Notes under the pieces: generated by a model
The model's database searches: none
Told to the model about the DNA's origin: nothing
The model's input: only the letters and a program-made list of their open reading frames with translations
Shown: one piece after another, positions 1 to 6,339 of the stretch
Layout of the letters: each line of letters opens with the position of its first letter
Numbering within the stretch: position 1 is the stretch's first letter
Assembly (NCBI GenBank): GCA_030538335.1
Contig: JAUNUE010000051.1
Coordinates: forward strand, 1 to 9,940
Direction: 5' to 3'
DNA from: Allobrachymonas sp.
Lineage (GTDB): Bacteria; Pseudomonadota; Gammaproteobacteria; Burkholderiales; Burkholderiaceae_C
DNA length: 9,940 nucleotides
Made by a program: the position numbers and the translations under genes

Positions 1-1009
1 TGTTGCTGGTGGCTTTTTCGCGGCGGATGTGCTGCTCGCGCGTTTGCAGCGCCAGCCGGTAGCTGGGCTGGCCGTGGGTGTCGATGCTCACGCCCACCAA
101 GCGCCCCGGCATGCTGCGTTTGAAGTCGTCCTTGCACGCCATATAACCCGCGTGCGGGCCGCCCGCACCCATGGGCAGGCCAAAGCGCTGCGTGGTGCCT
201 ACGGCAATATCGGCGCCCATTTCGCCAGGCGCTTTGAGCAGGGTCAGCGCCAGCAAGTCGGCAGCGACGATGAAAGCGCCCTGGCGGGCGTGGGTTTTTT
301 CGGCATCATCGGCCAATTCGCTGACCAAGCCCGTGCTGCCGGGGTATTGCGCCAGTGCGGCAAAGTGCTCGTCGGCTAGTGCCTTGTCCCATGCAGCTTG
401 TGAGTCGGCCACCAGCACCTCAATGCCCAACGGCTCGGCGCGGGTGCGGATCACGGCGATGGTTTGTGGGTGGCAATAGGCCGACACCACAAAGCGGTTG
501 CTTTTGGACTTGACCACGCGGCGCGCCAGCATCATGGCCTCGGCTGCGGCGGTAGCCTCGTCGAGCATGGAGGCATTGGCAATCGGCATGGCGGTCAGGT
601 CAGCCACCATGGTCTGGAAGTTGACCAGCGCTTCGAGCCGCCCCTGGCTGATTTCGGCTTGGTAAGGCGTGTACGAGGTGTACCAGGCGGGGCTTTCGAG
701 CACATTACGCAAGATCACGGCAGGCGTGTGCGTACCGTAATAGCCTTGGCCAATAAAGCTCTTGAGCACCTTGTTCTTGCCCGCGATTGTTTTGAGTTCG
801 GCCAGCGCCGCGGCCTCGGTGGTGGCCAGTGGCAAATCCATGCCTTTGCTGCGCTTGATGCTTTTGGGCACGATGGCATCCATCAGCGCCTGGCGCGAAG
901 CCACGCCAATGGCCGAGAGCATCTGCTCTTCGTCTTCGGGCGTGATGCCGATATGGCGGGCGATGAATTCGCCGGGGTTTTCAAGTTGGGCAAAGGCGGT
1001 GGGATTCAT
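1..1009 (-). CDS. gcvP: Glycine dehydrogenase (decarboxylating), P protein; N-terminal part, cut by window edge
   Basis: P protein of the glycine cleavage system, a PLP enzyme that decarboxylates glycine and passes the aminomethyl group to the lipoyl arm of GcvH. The minus strand reads open from an ATG at 1009 to base 2: 336 codons, about a third of a family member of roughly 950 residues. Recognisable family segments are GQGYYGTHTP (residues 87-96), YTPYQAEISQGR followed by EALVNFQTM (about 115-136), DEATAAAEAM (about 150) and, at the edge, REQHIRREKATSN. The PLP lysine lies in the missing C-terminal part. Last gene of gcvT-gcvH-gcvP, 199 nt after gcvH, a long gap for an operon; no clear Shine-Dalgarno precedes the ATG. 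The ATG start fits the family because MNPTAFAQLENPGEFIARHI has the usual beginning. Identity is secure; whether the gene is intact beyond the window cannot be seen. Confidence 0.96.
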   Translation of the reverse strand, partial: MNPTAFAQLENPGEFIARHIGITPEDEEQMLSAIGVASRQALMDAIVPKSIKRSKGMDLPLATTEAAALAELKTIAGKNKVLKSFIGQGYYGTHTPAVILRNVLESPAWYTSYTPYQAEISQGRLEALVNFQTMVADLTAMPIANASMLDEATAAAEAMMLARRVVKSKSNRFVVSAYCHPQTIAVIRTRAEPLGIEVLVADSQAAWDKALADEHFAALAQYPGSTGLVSELADDAEKTHARQGAFIVAADLLALTLLKAPGEMGADIAVGTTQRFGLPMGAGGPHAGYMACKDDFKRSMPGRLVGVSIDTHGQPSYRLALQTREQHIRREKATSN

Positions 1010-1117
1010 GGTGCGGTTCGGGGGCAGGAAGCGTGTGCGGAAAACGTAAAAAAACAAACCCTTGCGGCCGTTGCTGCAAGGGGTGGTCTTAGGCTCAGCA
1101 AGCAAAAATTGAAACCT

Positions 1118-1166
1118 GTTCGCCCTGAGGTATCGAAGGGCAATGCTTCGATACCTCAGCATGAAC
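1118..1166. repeat. Inverted repeat between gcvH and gcvP
   Basis: Arms at 1118-1138 and 1146-1166 are reverse complements in 18 of 21 positions. They share a perfect 14-bp core, CTGAGGTATCGAAG, and outer GTTC/GAAC ends, around a 7-nt loop. From memory, GTTCG..CTGAGGTATCGAAG arms resemble a dispersed repeat of Comamonadaceae and related genomes. In the gcv transcript the element would fold into a strong hairpin before gcvP. There is no T-run on either side, so an intrinsic terminator is unlikely; mRNA stabilisation or processing between gcvH and gcvP is possible. Confidence 0.85.
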
Positions 1167-1208
1167 GGTTCAGGTTCAACAACTACTTGCTGAATCCATA
1201 AAAACCGA

Positions 1209-1577
1209 TCAGGCGATCAGCGTCTTGTAGGCGGCTTCATCGAGCAGGGCGGTGATTTCGTCGGCCGCAGACAGCTTGACCTTGAAGAACCAGCCTGCAT
1301 TGAGCGGGTCGCTGTTGGCCAGGCTGGGGTCGGCGCGCAGGGCTTCGTTCACTTCGGTGACTTCGCCCGACACGGGCATGTAAATGTCAGCCGCAGCCTT
1401 TACGGATTCGACCACGCCGGCGATGTCTTTTTGCGCCAGGCTGGCGCCCACTTCGGGTAGCTCGACAAACACCACGTCGCCCAGCGCGTCTTGCGCATGC
1501 TCGGTGATGCCCACAGTGGCGATGTCGCCATCAACTTTGACCCACTCGTGGTCTTCGGTGTACTTGAGGGTGCTCAT
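1209..1577 (-). CDS. gcvH: Glycine cleavage system H protein
   Basis: Lipoyl carrier protein of the glycine cleavage system. It shuttles the aminomethyl group from GcvP to GcvT and its reduced dithiol to lipoamide dehydrogenase. The 122-residue product has the usual length and order: MSTLKYTEDHEWVKVDGD at the start, GITEHAQDALGDVVFVELPE in the middle, and the lipoylation segment VESVKAAADIYMPVSGEV, where Lys60 is the expected lipoyl site. The C-terminal helix ends in AYKTLIA. A clear ribosome site, AAGGAG, lies 9 nt before the ATG, which fixes the start. The gene sits 64 nt after gcvT and 199 nt before gcvP, in the common T-H-P order. No lipoyl ligase or lipoamide dehydrogenase gene is in the window. 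Confidence 0.98.
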   Translation of the reverse strand: MSTLKYTEDHEWVKVDGDIATVGITEHAQDALGDVVFVELPEVGASLAQKDIAGVVESVKAAADIYMPVSGEVTEVNEALRADPSLANSDPLNAGWFFKVKLSAADEITALLDEAAYKTLIA

Positions 1578-1621
1578 GGTGCTTTGCTCCTTGGTGAAAA
1601 GATAGGGGTTGGGGAATCAGG

Positions 1622-1652
1622 CAAAAACCGCTGGTACCTCTTTAACCGCGGT
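1622..1652 (-). terminator. Weak hairpin plus U-run at the gcvT stop (possible attenuator)
   Basis: On the minus strand ACCGCGGT, which overlaps the end of gcvT, can pair with ACC(A)GCGGT. The stem is 8 bp with one bulged A and a 9-nt loop containing the stop codon. It runs into TTTTG. The stem is short and the T-run only 4-5 nt. Read-through is expected because gcvH follows 64 nt on, so any effect would be partial. Confidence 0.3.
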
Positions 1653-2787
1653 AGTAGCGGGTGGGCACAAACGGCGTGGGGCTGACCGTCATGGGAATTT
1701 TCTTGCTGCGCACCGCGGCGAATACCTCGGTGCCGTTGGCGGCGTGTTCGGGCGTGACGTAGCCCATGGCAATGGGCTGATCAATGGTAGGGCCGAGCAG
1801 GCCGCTGGTGGTTTCGCCGATTTTTTCGCCTGCCGCATTTTGCAGTTCGATATGCTCGCGCACCGGCACGCGCTCTTTGGCCAGCAAGGCCACGCGCTTG
1901 CGGCTGACCTTTTGTGCGGCGGGGTTGCCTGCGGCGTCTTGCATGAAGGGCAGTATTTTGTCTGCCCCCGGAAAACCGCCTGCGCGCTCGCCGCCCGTGC
2001 GGCGCACTTTCTGGATGGCCCAGTTCAGGCCCGCTTCCACAGGCGTCGTCGTCGTGTCGATATCGTTGCCATACAGGCACAACCCGGCTTCGAGCCGCAG
2101 CGAGTTGCGTGCGCCCAGGCCAATCGGCTTGACTTCAGGTTGTTGCAACAGCGCGCGTGCCAGCGCTTCGGTCTGCGCAGCGGGTACGGAAATTTCAAAC
2201 CCGTCTTCGCCGGTATAGCCGCTGCGGGTGATGTACAGATCGGCGCCTTGCCAGTTGAACGCGCCGCCCGTCATGAACACGAGCTTTTCCACGCCTGGCA
2301 CGAGACGTTGCAGGGCATCTACGGCTTTGGGGCCTTGCAGGGCCAGCAGGCCGCGATCCGGCAGCGGCACCACTTCGCAACGGGTGCCGATCTTTGCCTG
2401 CATATGCGCAATGTCGCCCACCTTGCAGGCGCCATTCACAATCAAAAACAGATGGTCGCCGCGGTTCACGAACATCAGGTCGTCGATGATGGTGCCTGCA
2501 TCGGTTAGCAGCAGGCCATAGCGCTGCTTGTCCACGCCCAGGCTCATCACATCCACCGGCATCAGGCTTTCGAGTGCCGCAGCGGCATCGGCCCCCACCA
2601 GCTTGACCTGCCCCATATGCGATACATCAAACAGGCCCGCAGCTTCGCGGGTGTGCTTGTGCTCGGCCATCAGGCCATCGGGGTATTGCACCGGCATGGA
2701 GTAACCGGCAAACGGCACCATGCGCGCGCCAAGTTCCACGTGCAGGTCGTACAAAGGGGTTTTGAGCAAATCGGCGGGGCTGGACAT
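1642..2787 (-). CDS. gcvT: Glycine cleavage system T protein (aminomethyltransferase)
   Basis: Transfers the methylene carbon from aminomethylated GcvH to tetrahydrofolate and releases ammonia. The product has 381 residues, close to the usual 360-380. Family landmarks are GLFDVSHMGQ (51-60), TIIDDLMF with the expected catalytic aspartate (Asp102/Asp103), RSGYTGEDGFE (188-198), ARNSLRLEAGLCLYGND (226-242, folate-domain core) and TPVEAGLNWAI (248-258). The C-terminal barrel ends near PMTVSPTPFVPTRYYRG. The start is the ATG at 2787, with GGAG about 10 nt upstream; MSSPADLLKTPLYDLH aligns with the family N-terminus. It is the first gene of the operon, directly behind the tandem glycine riboswitch, so its expression should respond to glycine. 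Confidence 0.97.
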   Translation of the reverse strand: MSSPADLLKTPLYDLHVELGARMVPFAGYSMPVQYPDGLMAEHKHTREAAGLFDVSHMGQVKLVGADAAAALESLMPVDVMSLGVDKQRYGLLLTDAGTIIDDLMFVNRGDHLFLIVNGACKVGDIAHMQAKIGTRCEVVPLPDRGLLALQGPKAVDALQRLVPGVEKLVFMTGGAFNWQGADLYITRSGYTGEDGFEISVPAAQTEALARALLQQPEVKPIGLGARNSLRLEAGLCLYGNDIDTTTTPVEAGLNWAIQKVRRTGGERAGGFPGADKILPFMQDAAGNPAAQKVSRKRVALLAKERVPVREHIELQNAAGEKIGETTSGLLGPTIDQPIAMGYVTPEHAANGTEVFAAVRSKKIPMTVSPTPFVPTRYYRG

Positions 2788-2795
2788 GCCTTGGG

Positions 2796-2848
2796 TCTCC
2801 GGGGCAACAGTTCATACAACACGGCAAAACGCCATGCAACAAGCCCCG
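2796..2848 (-). promoter_or_regulatory. Possible expression platform of the glycine riboswitch
   Basis: Between the second aptamer and the gcvT start, minus-strand CGGGGC (2848-2843) can pair with GCCCCG (2805-2800), enclosing about 37 nt. The right arm touches the GGAG ribosome site (2800-2797). The left arm directly follows, and overlaps by a base, the closing P1 helix of aptamer 2 (GCTG/CAGC). This would allow a choice between forming P1 with glycine bound and hiding the ribosome site. There is no T-run, so control at translation is favoured. This is inferred from pairing only. Confidence 0.4.
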
Positions 2849-3087
2849 CTGTCCTTGGTACCTGAGAGATTCGGCTTGTGCCAAGGCACAAGGCTTGCTC
2901 CTTCGGTGGCAGCGTGGTTGGGCCGGCTGCACTCTCCAGCGAAGAACGCCTGCAACGATACGTGCTGCGGGCGGCTGCCAGTCCTTTTGCCTGAGCGTTT
3001 GGGCGGCCTTGCATGCGGCAAAACCACCCTGCGCCTTCGGCGGCCCGGCGTGCTTGTGGCACGCGCATGGGCGCTCTCCTGACAGCG
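2848..3087 (-). ncRNA. Tandem glycine riboswitch (two aptamers) upstream of gcvT
   Basis: Read on the minus strand, the leader contains two copies of the glycine aptamer core. Aptamer 1 (about 3087-2978) has AGGAGAGCGC at 3080-3071, CCGAAGG at 3040-3034, and CTCAGGCAAAAGGACTG ending near 2979. Aptamer 2 (about 2941-2848) has CTGGAGAGTGCAGCC from 2939, CCACCGAAGGAGC at 2909-2897, and CTCTCAGGTACCAAGGAC at 2868-2851. GGAGAG...CCGAAGG...CTCAGG(N)AAGGAC is the conserved order of this class, and tandem aptamers before gcvT are the classic arrangement. A GC-rich linker of about 38 nt joins them; its length is greater than in the most compact examples. Glycine binding is expected to turn on gcvTHP. 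Confidence 0.95.
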
Positions 3088-3092
3088 GGATG

Positions 3093-3098
3093 ATTATA
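3093..3098 (-). promoter_or_regulatory. -10 box of the gcvT operon promoter
   Basis: A perfect TATAAT on the minus strand places the transcription start near 3086, right at the first helix of aptamer 1. No good TTGACA-like -35 lies at 16-18 nt (AGGTGG is at 17), so the promoter may need an activator. The position relative to the riboswitch is the main support. Confidence 0.6.
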
Positions 3099-3166
3099 GG
3101 GGAGCGGGCATGCTGCCACCTTCTGGTTTGTCAGCCATTTGCACGCCGCATGCCGATGCCGGACGC

Positions 3167-3634
3167 TTATTCTTCCGCAGGCGTTTGCGCCGTTTCCAGC
3201 TCTTCTACTTGCAACAGACCGATCAACTGCTGCAAATCTTCGTGCAGGCGCGCCAGGGTTTGCGGCGGCAGTTTGCCCAGGGCCATCGGCAAGCCGCCTG
3301 AAAACACCTCGGGCACCTGCGTCAATACGTCCAGCCCCTGCTCGGTGCAGTACAGCTCGACATTGCGCTTGTCGGCGTCGGAGCGTTCGGCGCGCACCAG
3401 CCCCTTGTCCTGCAGCGCCTTGGCCAGGTTGCTGGTCGATGGCTGGCTCAGATCCATGGTTTTTGCCAGCGCATTGATGCCAATGCCCGCATGCGCACGG
3501 ATCACCCCCAGTGCCCACAACTGGGCGGTGCCGATGCCCGTTTCGGGGTCAACGGCCTTGTAGTTGAGCCGCACGGCCGCATAGATCTGCCTGAAACTGC
3601 GCAGCGCCAGCATGACTTCAGGAGGGTGTTGCAT
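3167..3634 (-). CDS. MarR-family winged-helix transcriptional regulator
   Basis: DNA-binding repressor of the MarR family, expected to act as a dimer on a palindrome and to release DNA on binding a small ligand. From the ATG at 3634 the product has 155 residues, a normal MarR length. The winged-helix core is AQLWALGVIRAHAGIGINAL, then AKTMDLSQPSTSNLAKAL (recognition helix), then QDKGLVRAERSDADKRNVEL (wing with the usual D..R pattern). N- and C-terminal helices would form the dimer interface. An in-frame TTG at 3667 would add 11 residues (MCDPKRQITSS). Neither start has a convincing ribosome site, so the start is uncertain. The gene diverges from sulP across a gap with an 18-bp palindrome, suggesting control of sulP and of itself. 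Its ligand cannot be read from sequence. Confidence 0.88.
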   Translation of the reverse strand: MQHPPEVMLALRSFRQIYAAVRLNYKAVDPETGIGTAQLWALGVIRAHAGIGINALAKTMDLSQPSTSNLAKALQDKGLVRAERSDADKRNVELYCTEQGLDVLTQVPEVFSGGLPMALGKLPPQTLARLHEDLQQLIGLLQVEELETAQTPAEE

Positions 3635-3761
3635 GGAGGATGTGATTTGCCTTTTCGGATCGCACAAGAGGGTTGAGGCGATTTAAGCACAAAAAACAAG
3701 GAGCCAGTGGCTCCTTGAAGGTTGATGCAGATGTGCGACAAAAATGTGCCAGCGTGGCTGA

Positions 3762-3785
3762 ATTATATATTTCTACAAATATAAT
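3762..3785. promoter_or_regulatory. Divergent marR/sulP promoter with palindromic operator candidate
   Basis: TATATTT-ctac-AAATATA at 3766-3783 is a perfect palindrome with 7-bp arms and a 4-nt spacer, in the size range of MarR operators. A perfect TATAAT faces sulP at 3780-3785 and another faces marR at 3767-3762, so both -10 boxes overlap the palindrome. The -35 regions are poor on both sides (near GCTGAA for sulP). A protein bound here would block both promoters. The AT-rich block stands out in otherwise GC-rich DNA. Confidence 0.6.
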
Positions 3786-3846
3786 TTCCGCGACACAGAT
3801 GCAAGCAAGCGTAACGCTACCCCAATGCACCCTCTAGGAGATTGCG

Positions 3847-5355
3847 ATGTCGAAAGTACTGGAGTTTTTTGATCTGGACAAGCCCATCGCCTGGCGCACC
3901 GAAATTCTGGCCGGGCTGGCCGTGGCCATGACGATGATTCCTGAATCGTTGTCGTTTGCGATTCTGGCGGGCTTTCCGCCGCTGTCGGGCCTGTATGCGG
4001 CGTTCATCATGGGCCTGGTGGCTGCCTTGTTTGGCGGGCGGCCGGGGCTGGTATCAGGCGGTGCGGGCGCCACGGTGGTGACGTTGATTGCGCTGATCAA
4101 GTCGCACGGGCTGGAATACGCCTTTGCCGCAGTTGCGCTGGCGGGTGTCATCCAGTTGATTGTGGGGATTTTCAAATGGGCGAAATACATCCGCCTCGTG
4201 CCCGAGAGCGTGATGTACGGCTTCGTCAACGGCTTGGCCGTGATCATTTTCAGCGCGCAGTTGCAGCAGTTTTTCACGGTCGATCCGGCCACCGGGCAAA
4301 AAATGCTGCTGCAGGGCAATGAGATGCTGGTCATGGCCAGCCTGGTGGCGCTTACGGTGGCAATCACCTTTCTGTTCCCCAAGGTCACGAAAAAATTCCC
4401 GGCGTCACTCGCGGCCATCATTGCCGTGTTTGCCATCGTGTTGATTTTTGGCATCAAGACCCGTACCGTGGGCGATATTTCTCCTGTCAGCGGCTCGCTG
4501 CCGCCTTTTCATATTCCGCAAGTGCCGTTCACCTGGCAAACCTTCATCACCATCTTGCCTTATGGCGCGGTGGTGGCTGCGGTAGGTTTGACAGAAGGGC
4601 TGCTCACGCTCAACCTGGTCGATGAAATCACCGAGACCAAAGGCGATGGCTCACGCGAAAGTCTGGCGCAGGGCGCGGCCAACATCCTCAACGGCTTTTT
4701 CACCGGCATGGGCGGTTGCCCGATGATTGCGCAAACCCTGGTCAACATCAACGCCGGCGCACGCAGCCGCGTGGCGGGCGTGGTGGCGGCGCTGACCATC
4801 ATCTTCATCGTGCTGGTGGCAGCGCCCGTGATCGAGCGCATTCCCATGGCGGCGCTCACGGGCGTGATGATGGTGGTGTCGTTCTTCACCTTCAAGTGGA
4901 ACAGCTTCCGCATCCTCAACAAAATGCCTTTGACCGATGTGCTGGTCATGCTCATCGTCACGGGCATCACCATCATCTGGAGCAACCTGGCAGTGGCGGT
5001 GCTGGTGGGCATCATCATCTCGGCCCTGTCGTTTGCCTGGAGAAAGGCCATTGGCCTGAAAGTGCAAGCCAGCACGCAGCCCGATGGCAGCAAGCGCTAT
5101 GCCCTGCACGGTGATCTGTTCTTTGGCGCGATTGGCGATTTTGAGCACGCGCTCGATATCAAAAACGACCCGGCCAAAGTGGTGGTGGACTTTGCGCACA
5201 GCAGCGTGGCTGACATGGGTGCGCTGGAGTCGCTGAACAAGATGACGCGCAAATACCAGGAACAGGGCAAGCAACTGGTCGTTGAAAACCTCGACGTCAA
5301 ATCGCAGGCCTTGCTGCAAAAGGCCGCCAACCTGAGTGCGGTGCAGATGGCCTGA
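3847..5355 (+). CDS. SulP-family anion permease with STAS domain
   Basis: Inner-membrane secondary transporter of the SulP/SLC26 family; members move sulfate, bicarbonate, chloride or other anions. The 502-residue product has about the usual family length. The membrane part (about 15-405) has the signature IPESLSFAILAGFPPLSGLY (31-50), GGAGATVVTLIAL (71-83), GLTEGLLTLNLVDEITETKG (247-266) and NGFFTGMGGCPMIAQT (282-297), with many hydrophobic helices between. A cytoplasmic STAS domain follows (about 417-500), including KVVVDFAHSSVADMGALESL (444-463). The start is supported by TAGGAG 6 nt before the ATG. It is transcribed away from the MarR gene, its likely regulator, and followed by a GGGAGAGGG repeat. 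There is no sulfate-assimilation or carbonic anhydrase gene nearby, so the substrate is open. Confidence 0.92.
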   Translation: MSKVLEFFDLDKPIAWRTEILAGLAVAMTMIPESLSFAILAGFPPLSGLYAAFIMGLVAALFGGRPGLVSGGAGATVVTLIALIKSHGLEYAFAAVALAGVIQLIVGIFKWAKYIRLVPESVMYGFVNGLAVIIFSAQLQQFFTVDPATGQKMLLQGNEMLVMASLVALTVAITFLFPKVTKKFPASLAAIIAVFAIVLIFGIKTRTVGDISPVSGSLPPFHIPQVPFTWQTFITILPYGAVVAAVGLTEGLLTLNLVDEITETKGDGSRESLAQGAANILNGFFTGMGGCPMIAQTLVNINAGARSRVAGVVAALTIIFIVLVAAPVIERIPMAALTGVMMVVSFFTFKWNSFRILNKMPLTDVLVMLIVTGITIIWSNLAVAVLVGIIISALSFAWRKAIGLKVQASTQPDGSKRYALHGDLFFGAIGDFEHALDIKNDPAKVVVDFAHSSVADMGALESLNKMTRKYQEQGKQLVVENLDVKSQALLQKAANLSAVQMA

Positions 5356-5363
5356 GGTGTTTT

Positions 5364-5398
5364 CCCCTCTCCCTCAGGGAGAGGGTAAGGGTGAGGGT
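5364..5398. repeat. GGGAGAGGG-type palindromic repeat, copy 1
   Basis: Nine nt after the sulP stop codon, CCCTCTCCC (5365-5373) and GGGAGAGGG (5377-5385) form a 9-bp stem with a 3-nt loop. It is followed by the related tract TAAGGGTGAGGG. The core matches the copies at 7444-7484 and 7595-7633. No T-run follows, so it is not a standard terminator, though the hairpin may protect the 3' end of the sulP message. Confidence 0.8.
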
Positions 5399-5481
5399 GT
5401 GCTGCGGGGTGCCGCTTCAAGTTCCACCATGGTGCATTGATAATAGCCAGCTTCGAGACGTACCGCAGTTGGAAGGAAGAG

Positions 5482-6315
5482 ATGAACCCGAGCATTACCC
5501 CCTCAGCCCAGGACTTGTGGGCCGACATCGAGGCCGTGCGCACGCAGCGGCCGCTTGTGCACTGCATCACCAACCTGGTGGTGATGAATTTCACTGCCAA
5601 CGTGCTGTTGGCCGCAGGCGCATCGCCCGTCATGGCGCATGCCCACGAAGAAGTGGCCGATATGGCGGGCATTGCGCAAGGGGTGTTGCTCAATATCGGC
5701 ACGCTTGACCCTTACTGGGTCAAGAGCATGCAACTGGCTTTTGCCGCGGCGCAGGCCAAAGGCACGCCCGTGGTGCTGGACCCGGTAGGCGCAGGCGCCA
5801 CGCCCTACCGCAACCAGGCACTTGAAACATTGCTTGAAACGGGCGCGCCTGCCATCATTCGCGGCAATGCGTCTGAAATCATGTCGATGGTGAACGTGGC
5901 CGTGCAATCGCGCGGAGTAGACAGCAGCGCGCATGCCGACGACGCGGTCAGCACCGCGCAGGCGCTGGCGCAACGCACCGATGGCACGGTGTGCGCCAGC
6001 GGCGCAACCGACCACATCCTGCATGCCGATGGCCGCCACGTCACTTTGCGCAATGGTCATGAATGGATGACGCGCATTACCGGCGTGGGCTGTGCGCTCA
6101 CGGCCTTGATTACCGCTGTGCATGCCGTGCAGCCTGATGCCTGGCGTGCCACCGTGGCGGGTATGGCATGGATGGGCGTGGCTGGAGAAATGGCGGCCAG
6201 CAAGGCGCAGACGCTGGGTGTGGGCAGCATGGCCGTATTTTTGCTTGATACCTTGCAGCAACTGCGCGAAGAGGAATTTGTTGCGCGCTTGCAGCTTGCA
6301 CAGGCATCCCATTGA
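5482..6315 (+). CDS. thiM: Hydroxyethylthiazole kinase
   Basis: Phosphorylates 5-(2-hydroxyethyl)-4-methylthiazole, a salvage step that feeds the thiazole half of thiamine into ThiE. The 277-residue product belongs to the ribokinase-like ThiM family and has the normal length. Motifs are LVHCITNLVVMNFTANVLLA (25-44), VVLDPVGAGATPYR (97-110), IIRGNASEI (125-133, nucleotide site) and ITGVGCALTALI (199-210). The last is the anion-hole/active-site glycine loop with the family cysteine at 204. The ATG at 5482 is chosen because GGAAGGA lies 4 nt upstream; a TTG further upstream at 5437 adds residues unlike the family. No thiD or thiE is next to it. The stop lies only 24 nt before ubiU, so thiM may share its transcript with the ubiquinone genes. 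I see no TPP riboswitch upstream. Confidence 0.95.
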   Translation: MNPSITPSAQDLWADIEAVRTQRPLVHCITNLVVMNFTANVLLAAGASPVMAHAHEEVADMAGIAQGVLLNIGTLDPYWVKSMQLAFAAAQAKGTPVVLDPVGAGATPYRNQALETLLETGAPAIIRGNASEIMSMVNVAVQSRGVDSSAHADDAVSTAQALAQRTDGTVCASGATDHILHADGRHVTLRNGHEWMTRITGVGCALTALITAVHAVQPDAWRATVAGMAWMGVAGEMAASKAQTLGVGSMAVFLLDTLQQLREEEFVARLQLAQASH

Positions 6316-6339
6316 TATACAAGAACGCATATTGCCGCC

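Noticed and set aside
1609..2508. Long plus-strand open frame of 299 codons across gcvT, and similar plus-strand frames over gcvP
   Set aside because: These are antisense frames in GC-rich coding DNA; the minus-strand products match gcvT and gcvP in full, while these proteins resemble no family.
2670..3518. 282-codon minus-strand frame over the riboswitch and marR
   Set aside because: It crosses a recognised riboswitch and two real genes in another frame, with low-complexity composition.
5386..5481. TPP riboswitch upstream of thiM, suggested by GGGGTGCC
   Set aside because: The CTGAGA element and the downstream conserved half of the aptamer are absent, and the space is too short after removing the repeat.
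6312..6325. TTGATATACAAGAA before ubiU as an FNR site
   Set aside because: Only the left half matches; the right half has 3 of 5 bases. It overlaps the thiM stop and lies 14 nt from the ubiU start codon, too close to activate a promoter for that gene.
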